From NCBI GenBank assembly GCA_017354895.1, contig CP071494.1:3100001-3164000 (forward strand): a stretch of DNA of 64,000 nt. The letters are read 5' to 3'. The position numbers and the translations under genes are program-made. Shown here piece after piece: positions 55,947 to 64,000 of this stretch; the stretch's first letter is position 1; each line of letters starts with the position of its first letter. The DNA is from Podospora comata. Lineage: Eukaryota; Ascomycota; Sordariomycetes; Sordariales; Podosporaceae. A model generated the notes under the pieces. It ran no database searches. It worked only from the letters and a program-made list of their open reading frames with translations, and was not told the DNA's origin.

Positions 55947-58836
55947 TCATGCCAACACCTGGCTGCCCCGTATACCCCTCTTATGGAGCGGCTGTAAAAC
56001 CTTCTCGTCGTTTCGGTATGCTGCTGCCTCTAAAAGACGCCCAACCGTAGGATCTGCACCGTTATCAAGAAGTAATTCCACTCCCCTCCCATTCTCAGCC
56101 CATACAGCGACAAGCAAAAGGCGTCACAACATCCACATCAAAACCATCTCCTATGAACCAATCACGTACGGCAAACCCGACACCATCCTGGGGCGTCTGG
56201 AATATGTGATTTGGGTCAGGCGCCATAATCTAAAAGGATCCGGCCCGAGTCATTATGCGGCCAGTACAAAGCCCAGAACAGCGCTGTAGTGCCAAACTCG
56301 GCTTGAAGCTCGACATCGGGATCAACGCCATGTGTCAACAGCTCATGTAGAGCTTCATATTGGTCCCTGAGGGTAGCTTGCCGCAGGGAAATTGGTTCAG
56401 TCGACTTCAGAACAGGTCTCAAAGAGGGCGCGGAGGATCTGAGGTAGGTGGGTGTTAGTCAGAGTATCCGATAGCCAACCTCACCACCGTGGCTTGAACG
56501 TACCAACTCTAAATCCTTGTCTGCGGCTGCGTGTATGGGGTCTCTAACTGATCTAAAAATGGGAGCCTCCCCAGGGCCACATCGGAAAAACAGCAAAGGA
56601 TCGCACACATTCTTTGAGTTGTAATGTAGCTGCAGAACAAGGCTGTGGAGGTGCGGTTGGCTCATGTCTGCCAACCTATAATGGCCCCTCCAGTTGCTGG
56701 AAGCATACTGCACGAGTGGAAAAGTGGCGACTATGAGCTCGCCCTGTTGTTTGTCTTTCGGGCTAATAACAAACTGCTCCACCAACTCGGAGACTTCTGA
56801 ATCCGTCATATATGTCAAGCAGGTGTGAGTAACTTTTGTATTGGCAGCTTGTCTCTCGACGTGAAACTGTGATGCCAGTGAGCCTGTTATCCTATCTGAC
56901 TTGAGATATTCCTGGACCGGATAGTTAGCAATCCTCACGTTGCTGTTTTGGCCGAACTCGAGGAGACCAGGACAGATTTTGAGGATTTCGTCATCACCCT
57001 CCAGTATCCTGTCTTTGTTGAACTGGGGATTGTCTCCGAGCTCCACTGCCGTTGCATGGATGAGCTCGAGGGTTGTAAGCGGCCGTGCAGCGGTACAGAG
57101 CAGTGTCAAGACTCTCCTGGCATCTTCGGCTAAGGCTTTGTCGATGTTCAGGTGTATTCGTTCGTAGGTGTCTTCCAGGTTCCGAGGGAGCGAGGCGAGC
57201 AAGCTGTTGAGATGGGTCTTGCTTATTGGACAAGATTGGAGGGCTTTGAACTGGCATTCGACCCATCGAAAGCTGTGATGTATCAGTACACATCCACATG
57301 TTTCTGTTGACATCGAAGACGTCTCATGACCACCAAATAACCCGAAAAAACTCACACGCCATTAGCACGAGATGCTAGAGCATCCTGAATTTCCTGTCAA
57401 TAGTTTTTCCACCCTCGGAGGTGACGATTCGTTTGTAAATGAGCAGCAATGAAGGACGCGATATCCAAGTCAATGGAAGCGTTTTTCATTTTGATGTCTC
57501 CGTCTCCAGATGGTGATAGACACTCCCGAATATCTTGTTCGTCACGGCTGGTGACCAAAAGATGTAACCGAGGTTCTGACCACTCTCATATTACTTGTAC
57601 CGCATCGAGCAAATCATCTCGGTGTCTGTCTTTTGGACTCTCATCTAAGGCGTCTACAATGATGTAGACGTCCTCGAACTTCCGAATTATGGCGTTTAGA
57701 GTCCCCAAGAGTTCATCATCGGGTGGCGTGGCGTCAACAAAACTATCCTCGAGGCGTTTGAGGTGCTCTTCCCCTGTCTTAATCTGACCAGCGAGCTGAA
57801 GGATTGGTGATCGAAGCATAACGGTAGCATCTTGCTTCGATTCGTCGTTGAAAGTGAAGTAGAAGTAAGCCAAGCCACTGGTGACTTTTCCGGGGCGGGA
57901 CTGCTGCTGCCGGTGTCTCTCTGCCAACTGGATAGCTGTTGAAGACAGGAGCGACTTACCACAGCCGGCAAACCCATTCAGCCAGAGGAAGGAATTTGGT
58001 GTGGATAGCCAAGTGTTGAAGTCAGTTCCTTTCACAAACCAGTGACCAGTTCCTGAATGACGCTTCTTACAGGCCTCATTGTAGTTGACTGACACATCTG
58101 GCGCTTTTAGGCCGGACCAGGATCGAAGTTCATGGGATACTTGAGCGTTTCGGATGTGGTTGAGTACCGCTTTCGTATCCTCTACATCATCCTCAATCTT
58201 CATTTGGATGTCCCTCATGAGACTAATAGTGGCTTGTGTCTTTTATACCATCTTGAATAGTAATTTGACTACCTCTGATGAGATGAACCGCAAGTTTGGT
58301 GTCTTGTATATCATCCTAAATGGTTGTTGTGTCCTTTTGTTGGACCACTTGAAGAGCCAACGTTAGGCCGGCGCGGATGTCGTCAATGGTTTCGTCAAGC
58401 TTCTGAAGCGTACCCTCTATTATTACATACACATATACGGTTAGTTATGGAAAATCGTGCAGGCTTAACTGCTACTTACGGTGGAAAGGTTAGGTGACCC
58501 GGCGAGCAGCAGTACGTGCGAAAGCCTCGATATTGGACGAGGCAGTCCTCGTGAGTCGGTTTGGAGTAGGCGCTTCTGTGAGTATCTTGGACTCATTGCT
58601 CATCTTGAATCGAAGGTTGTATAAGTCTTGAGAAGTGCTAGCTCAATAGGTTGGAACTTGCGGTTTCTAAAATTTGAGTCTAAAGAGTTGAGAATCAAAA
58701 GAAGGGAATTCAGCTTGCTGATGGTACGCGAAGTGTCGGTCTTCTGGTCCTTCACTGTTGTGTAATACTTGACAAGGCATTGGGTAGCTTGAATGCCCAG
58801 AGAAATAACCCCAATAATGGCACCAGCAACCTCCAT
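55947..58836 (-). pseudogene. Decayed NACHT-ankyrin (NLR-like) gene
   Basis: The recognisable order is: Helo-like N-terminal domain of fungal STAND proteins (MEVAGAIIGVISLGIQATQ, from 58836), linker with QDTKLAVHLIR, NACHT domain with intact Walker A (LNGFAGCGKSLLSS) and Walker B (YIIVDALDES), the post-NACHT region (ANGV joined to FRWVECQFKAL across a good intron), then ankyrin remnants (RGVELLLDNGADPTVGRLL) to a TGA at 55949-55947. At least five in-frame stops (for example at 57588-57586 and near 57,393) and one frameshift (near 58,600) break it. The linker segment occurs twice in diverged form (near 58,320 and 58,180). It is a dead paralogue of the fungal NLR class, related in architecture but not closely to the intact gene at 9.3-15.7 kb. 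Confidence 0.85.
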
Positions 58837-59059
58837 GATCGTGGCTATGAGATTGGGCAGCCAGATACTTCTTACAGACCAAAAATCACTATATGTTGTA
58901 CAAAAGGGAGAGATGGAGGGAGCCAAATAGGCGCCCATGTATGCCTCGCCTCAAACATCTCGCCAAGGATGCGGCCACAAACTTGACAGCGGCTAAGCGC
59001 GAGCGTAATGTCAAATATTTGTCAAGGTTCTGGGTACAGAAATGAAGGTAATCCGAGAT
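58837..59059. other. Short intergenic region
   Basis: Between the start of the NLR pseudogene and the 3' end of the Tda3-like gene, both on the minus strand. No feature. Confidence 0.4.
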
Positions 59060-60582
59060 CTAGACCTTATACTTCTTCGGCTCGAGCTCTGTAATGTCAG
59101 CGCTCCTTGCTTCACCATCCAGGATCAGTTCAGCCATCAAACACCCAGTACCGGGACCGTTCTGAATCCCCCAACATGTATGCCCGGAAGCGATCCACAA
59201 CCCCTTCACGTAAGACTGCCCAATGACTGGGTCACGCTCCGTGCCAAACCTCATATGCCTTGGCAGATAGCATGCCTGTTTCGCTTTGATGGGAGCACTC
59301 CCCAAGATAGGCGAAACGGTTCCCATATATGCAGTCAAGTCATCACATTGGTCTTCGTCGCACTGCACCAAGTCTGCAGTTTCTGGAAGAGGGATCGAAG
59401 GATCTGGTTCGCCTTTTTGGTTCAGTCATGTTAGCTTCATCTTTGTGGAAACATGACTAGAATAAACGACAGAAACTCGACCCAAGAAACCTACCACAAG
59501 CATATACCTCACCAAAAGGTCTAGCATACACCTCCGGATCAACATTCCGCTTATGCTTCCTCTTCTGCCCCTTTCTCGCCCGATGCTCAGGCACAAAGTC
59601 TGTTGGGAGCATAATGTCGGTAAAGACAGCATACGGCGTCACATCTACCTCATAAACCACACTATGTGCCCTCAATCCTTCAATCTTGGTTCTAGGCAGG
59701 ATCTTGCCTGTCCATGGCCCGGCAGAAACAACTACATCTGTCACATTGTCCAGATCAACAACTTCGCCGCTGTTTCTGTCTTCGTACTGCAGCCCGATAA
59801 CCTTTGTTTTCTCGCTGTTGTACTTGAGACGAGTGACCTTTGCGCCTATTCGGAAATCAACTCCCTTTTGTTGAGCGAGGGCGGCAATTGAGGTAGTGAA
59901 ATGAAAAGGATGAACTTGTGCTGTTTCGGTTGCTCCAGGCTGACCCATCTCTTGATAGTGTTGAACGACTGTAGAGTCGAACCAGTCGAGATCTTGCGGT
60001 AGAACAGAAGGCTTGAGCAGGGTAGTGGCATCTTCGTCTTGCTTCGGGAGCTTTTGCCAGTCTGATTCTTTGTCGCCCTGGGCAGGGTCACCAGCCGCTG
60101 AGCTCTGTATCGGAAGAGCATCATTGTTTTGACTGTTTGTAGCCACCCCATTTCCATTTTGCTCTCCTTTCACAGGTGACGAGGGTGTTAGGTTCGTCTT
60201 GGTTCTAGCGAGGAGGTCGTCTCGAGTAACAGTCGCTGTGATAGACCCACATCCTACTCGTCTATATCCCCAGCGCTCGGCGCCATTATGCTCCTCTGCC
60301 AACGCTTTGTGTAGTCGGTATGATAATGGAACCAGAGATTGCGGGTAGGCCCATAGCGCCAGGAGCCCACCAGCTTTTCCGGATGCACCAGCAGCAATCG
60401 CCGTTGCTTCGAGTAGAGTGATCGTGTGAAGGTTCGGATTGAACTTGGGATGGCGTGTTAGGAAGTAGGCCGTCGTGCATCCGATGATACCGCCCCCTAG
60501 TCTGTTTTAGCTTATAGATCAAACATGGGAGAATGGAATATATACCGATAATGACAATATTTCTTTTCTGTTGCTCCTCCAT
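59060..60582 (-). CDS. tda3: FAD-dependent oxidoreductase, Tda3/DAO family, 463 residues
   Basis: Three exons: 60582-60546, 60496-59495 and 59412-59060. The first intron (49 bp) falls in the FAD motif; spliced, it reads NIVIIGGGIIGCTTAYFLT. The next residues, AIAAGASGKAGGLLALWAYP, are typical of the Tda3-like branch of the D-amino-acid-oxidase fold. The C-terminus carries SGHTCWGIQNGPGTGCLMAE, the second FAD-contact segment. A low-complexity insert (SPVKGEQNGNG and following) and a basic loop (RKGQKRKHKRN) are fungal additions. Yeast Tda3 has been linked to endosome-to-Golgi traffic; the substrate is not known. Confidence 0.95.
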
Positions 60583-61877
60583 TTCGCTTGCTAGCTTCGA
60601 GTGTCCCAGGAGAAGGGGAAGAGCGGGGAGTATGCGCAGCGACCAGGATGATGAAATTCAAGAAGATAAAACAGTGGGAAGGAACAATTAATTGGATATG
60701 AACCGAAGATATCCGGAGTTGGTCTCTGTCTTCCGCCTCATCGATTGCGGCTCAAAAAGAGTTGCTGCTTGCAGCTCCAAGTCGCCTGGGGCCTGGGCTC
60801 GTCGTCATCAATTGGCGGTGGGCGGCCGGCACCTTTAAGCTTCCCATGTCCAACGCGGGGCAACAGCTTGGAGGGGCACCTTTGAGGTGCTGTCTCCGAG
60901 ACATGATAAGGACAATACTGCACCACGATTTGAGAATCTTTCAGTTAAAATATAGCTTTGGAAATCGAGTTGATATATATGTGAGCCCATCAGCTACCAT
61001 CACCGCTTACAACACCAGCGAACTTCATCTCAACATTCTCTGTGCCCAGTGACGTACCAGCCAGCAGCCAACCCCGCATTGCTCTGCCCCACAAGTCGCA
61101 GACTCTTGGTATCCTTCTTCAGGGACACCCGAGACACAAAACTCGACAGTTGACAATGCCGCTCTGCATGAACTCATCGCGTGGGTTCATTGTTTGCATT
61201 GCTATGGCGAACGGTAACATCAGATGAAGTTCGCTATACCCTTAACCGAGATACACAGGGCTGCTCCGAACTATACCAGACAGACAATTTGGTGCAAAAC
61301 AGCGCTTCCAAATTCCGCTGATAATGCTATCCATAGATGGACAAGAACCTGTAGCCCAAATCAGATGAAGTACAACACAGTCAGTCTGGCTACGACCCAC
61401 AGGTTCAAACACAGCTCTCTGCGATGCTGAGCGGTGTCCACGGCCTCCGCTATCACAACACGGGAGTGGCCGTCAACGGTATTCTTGAGGTCCGTGCCAT
61501 CTGCATTTTTGAATGTCGATCTTCCAATCAGTGGAGCCCACTCACCAATCGCATCACAGTATAAACATCTTGTTACCCTTCGAGCGCCGAGGTTTACAGT
61601 GGCTCATTTTCATCGAGAAAGTCCCAACAGTGAGAAGAGAAAAGTGCGCCTCTTTCCTGCCTGCTTAGAAACCCCTGGTTCATAACACGCCACAAGCAAA
61701 GGTAACAGACCAATAGACAACATCCGGGGTCACGGGCTTTCCCAAGACCCAGCTTAGGATTGCGTGACTTGGTGAAACCGATTTGGAATCAGATAGCTCT
61801 TTCCGGACCCCACCTCCGAGGCACCTCCAACGGAGAATATATTTGTTTGGTCCCTCTCTCCATCAACTTCTCTCACG
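60583..61877. other. Divergent intergenic region, 1.3 kb
   Basis: Promoters of the Tda3-like gene (minus) and the peroxidase gene (plus). Short open frames here look random. Confidence 0.5.
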
Positions 61878-62584
61878 ATGTTTCTTCTCACCTCACGTCG
61901 TACAACATCTCACCTACCATCTCTATCGAGAGCTATAAAGCCTAATTTATCCGTTTCTCATCCGACTCATCGTTTACCTCTACCCTATCACCTGAACAGA
62001 TCCGTTCAACCTAGTAAACACTTCGGCAAAATGGCTTCCGCAGCAACCATCTATGACTTCAAGCCCTTGGACAGCATGTCTCCCCCCCCCCCTCCCACAT
62101 CCCCCAACTAACCCCCATTATAGGCAAGGGCCAAGAATACCCCCTCTCCAACCTCAAAGACAAAGTAATCCTCATTGTCAACGTCGCCTCCAAGTGCGGC
62201 TTCACCTCACAGTATGCCGGTCTTGAGGAGCTCTACAAAAACATCACCGCCAAGCACCCAGACCAGTTCGTCATCCTTGGCTTCCCCTGCAACCAGTTCG
62301 GCGGCCAGGAACCCGACACCGAGGCGGAAATCGTCGCCTTTTGCGAGCGCAACTTTGGCGTCACCTTTCCCCTTATGCAAAAGATTGAGGTGAATGGTGA
62401 CAATGCCCACCCCTTGTTCGAGTGGCTCAAGGAGCAAAAGTCTGGCCTCCTCGGGCTCAAGAGGATCAAGTGGAACTTTGAGAAGTTTTTGATTGGCAAG
62501 GACGGCCAGGTTAAGGGGAGATGGGCTAGTGTGACGGGCCCGGCTTCTCTGGAGAAGGAGATCTTGGCTGAGTTGGAGAAGTAA
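61878..62584 (+). CDS. gpx3: Glutathione-peroxidase-like thiol peroxidase, Gpx3/Hyr1 type
   Basis: Exons 61878-62073 and 62124-62584. The intron has a GC-AG boundary (A|GCATGT to TATAG, CTAAC branch point); no GT donor gives the right frame. From the inner ATG (62031, MASAATIYDFKPLD) the protein has 167 residues, the family's usual length. The outer ATG (61878) adds 51 residues rich in Arg, Ser and Thr without acids, which look like a mitochondrial presequence. Counting from the inner start, the peroxidatic Cys is C39 (NVASKCGFT) and the resolving Cys is probably C88 (VAFCERNFGVTFP); GFPCNQFGGQEP and KWNFEKFLI complete the site. Reduces hydroperoxides with thioredoxin and, in yeast, senses H2O2 for Yap1. 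Confidence 0.96.
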
Positions 62585-62935
62585 ACAATGAGCGGTTTTG
62601 ATGTTTTTTTCTGTCAGGATCCAGGGGTATGTTGCTTTTTGGATAAGAGGGCTTTGGAGAGGGAACTGCGAGCTTGGATAAATTGATATACCCTACTTTT
62701 TGCAAGAGACAATAAACATGAATAATGAACACATGCGTTTTGCATTGGCCTATCGTGATATTGCTGCCACCATCTTTCCCCCATAAACACAGTATTTTGA
62801 GTGTGAGGTTTATCACTTCCCGACACTGAGCCCATCTCGTTCATCAGATGATGATCACTCCTTTCGAACTCATTCGATATTTCATCTCATCATTCATCAG
62901 CCTGTTCCAATCCCAACCCCACCCACCCCCTCCCA
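62585..62935. other. Intergenic region between two convergent genes
   Basis: 350 bp holding the 3' flanks of the peroxidase (plus) and the aldolase-family gene (minus). No further feature. Confidence 0.5.
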
Positions 62936-63982
62936 TCACAACGACCTCTCAACCTCCATAACCTCCCTCACCCCCTCCTCAATAGCAGTAACCTTTACTT
63001 TATCCAACCTCTTCAGCGGCCTCCTCGGGTGCCCACCATACCCAAAATAACTCTGAATAGCCTGCTTCGTCCCCGCGATCGCCGCCTTGGTCAACACCCA
63101 GTCCCCCTTCGACAGCGTCTTCTGCAGCGCAATGGCCTCCTCCGTCTTCCCTTCCGCATACAAGTTCCATACTTTTGTGCAAACCTTTGGCATGACGTTC
63201 GCGCCTCCAGCAATGATCCCGCTGCCCCCGCTTGCCAAAGTCTGCACTGTAAAGTCACACATTCCTCCAAACGCCATGTACCCTGACCCTTCCGCCCACG
63301 GTGTCTTTGCCTCCGTTGCCAGCGCCACTCTCGTCAGCTTTCCCGTGTTTCCACATGTGAATTTTGTCCCGACAATGTTTGGGTGCGCGGCCAACTTGAT
63401 AAGAAGGTCCGAGTCCATGTCTATGCCAGCCACGGCGCCGGGATAGTTGTACAAGATCAATCCCAGCGGGCTCTCGTCGGCAACGCTCACGAAATAATCG
63501 TATATAGCCTGCTCATCCATCAAGAACCGAAAGTAGGATGGTGGGAGGAGCAGGGCGTAGTCAGCACCGACATCCTTGGCCAGCTTGCACAGCTCAATCG
63601 TTCCCCGGACGCTGCCCTCGGTGGCACCGATGATGATGGGGGTGTCTGTGAAGCCGGCCTCGTCGAGTGCCTCTCTCGTAGCCTTGGTCACTGCTAGCTT
63701 CTCTTCACGTGTGCAGTGGATGGCCTCCCCGTTGGATCCCATTGTGACAAGGCCTACGAGGCCGTCCTTGACTAGTCTTTCGGCGTGCTTCTTGATGGTG
63801 GGGATGTCGAGGTCTTCGGTCTCGGCGTCGAAGAAGGTCATGGTGGGGGCGTAGATACCACATGGGAGTGGCCTCCGTGGGGAGGAGTGGCCATTGGTGG
63901 CACCATTGGTGGCAGTCATGGTCGAGTAAGAAGCCGAACGGTGATGAAGGATGTTTTGAGAGGAAGGGACCGTGAAAGCCAA
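62936..63982 (-). CDS. Dihydrodipicolinate synthase-family aldolase/lyase, 348 residues
   Basis: Single exon, complete to 18 bp from the window end. TIM-barrel class I aldolase of the DapA family: GLVTMGSNGEAIHCTREEK is the family start motif, LYNYPG carries the catalytic Tyr, and IVGTKFTCGN the Schiff-base Lys. Fungi make lysine by the aminoadipate route, so this is not lysine biosynthesis. The relatives are 4-hydroxy-2-oxoglutarate aldolase, 2-keto-3-deoxy-L-galactonate aldolase and similar pyruvate-releasing enzymes; which one applies cannot be told from the sequence. The first 20 residues (SSQNILHHRSASYST) could be a weak mitochondrial signal. A second ATG lies at residue 22 (MTATNG). Confidence 0.95.
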   Translation of the reverse strand: MAFTVPSSQNILHHRSASYSTMTATNGATNGHSSPRRPLPCGIYAPTMTFFDAETEDLDIPTIKKHAERLVKDGLVGLVTMGSNGEAIHCTREEKLAVTKATREALDEAGFTDTPIIIGATEGSVRGTIELCKLAKDVGADYALLLPPSYFRFLMDEQAIYDYFVSVADESPLGLILYNYPGAVAGIDMDSDLLIKLAAHPNIVGTKFTCGNTGKLTRVALATEAKTPWAEGSGYMAFGGMCDFTVQTLASGGSGIIAGGANVMPKVCTKVWNLYAEGKTEEAIALQKTLSKGDWVLTKAAIAGTKQAIQSYFGYGGHPRRPLKRLDKVKVTAIEEGVREVMEVERSL

Positions 63983-64000
63983 ATGACACGTGAGGCTAGG

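Noticed and set aside
1-64000. CRISPR arrays, rRNA genes, or retroelement and virus-like remains
   Set aside because: No direct repeats with regular spacers, no rRNA sequence and no recognisable reverse transcriptase, integrase, capsid or terminal-repeat pair was seen by eye.

Overview
The window is nuclear DNA of a filamentous ascomycete, most likely a Sordariomycete close to the Sordariales. Genes are broken by short introns of about 45-90 bp with GTRAGT-type donors and CTRAC branch points. Two of the three tRNA genes carry introns. Gene content is typical of these fungi: a Zn2Cys6 regulator, a HET protein, NACHT-ankyrin (NLR-like) proteins, a GPI-anchored surface protein and small secreted proteins. 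All gene models were built by eye from exon phase and family recognition; the species is not identified.

Left part (1-24.4 kb): a Zn2Cys6 factor cut by the window edge diverges from a HET-domain gene. Then come a small secreted protein, tRNA-Asn, an FAD oxidoreductase diverging from a 2,088-residue NACHT-ankyrin protein, tRNA-Tyr, a protein with an 11-residue glycine/valine repeat, a weakly supported multi-exon gene, an IroE-like esterase and a decayed multipass membrane-protein gene. Middle (24.8-43.8 kb): a seven-exon AAA protein whose Walker B and sensor 1 look destroyed, tRNA-Met, a second small secreted protein, a BIRC6-like ubiquitin-conjugating protein with a Cys-rich N-terminal part, an L-amino-acid-oxidase-like gene interrupted by one in-frame stop, a 4-kb gene-poor stretch ending in GATA sites, the ammonium permease, and a GPI-anchored protein. 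Right part (44-64 kb): a candidate structured Pol III RNA, then mostly housekeeping genes: cyclin H of TFIIH, an endophilin-type BAR protein, an Rvs161-type N-BAR protein, peptidyl-tRNA hydrolase, a Tda3-like oxidoreductase, a thiol peroxidase (Gpx3/Hyr1) and a DHDPS-family aldolase. A heavily mutated NACHT-ankyrin pseudogene lies between the hydrolase and the oxidoreductase.

Themes. Non-self recognition genes (HET, intact NLR, dead NLR) are interspersed with conserved genes. Three loci carry stops replacing expected sense codons; the two best defined (TGG to TAG) fit C-to-T change at CpA, the repeat-induced point mutation (RIP) signature, although that is inference. The amino-acid-oxidase-like gene and the ammonium permease are about 4 kb apart and could both serve nitrogen nutrition. 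The best candidates for something undescribed are the structured RNA near 45.1-45.4 kb, the 11-mer repeat protein and the apparently catalytically dead AAA protein.
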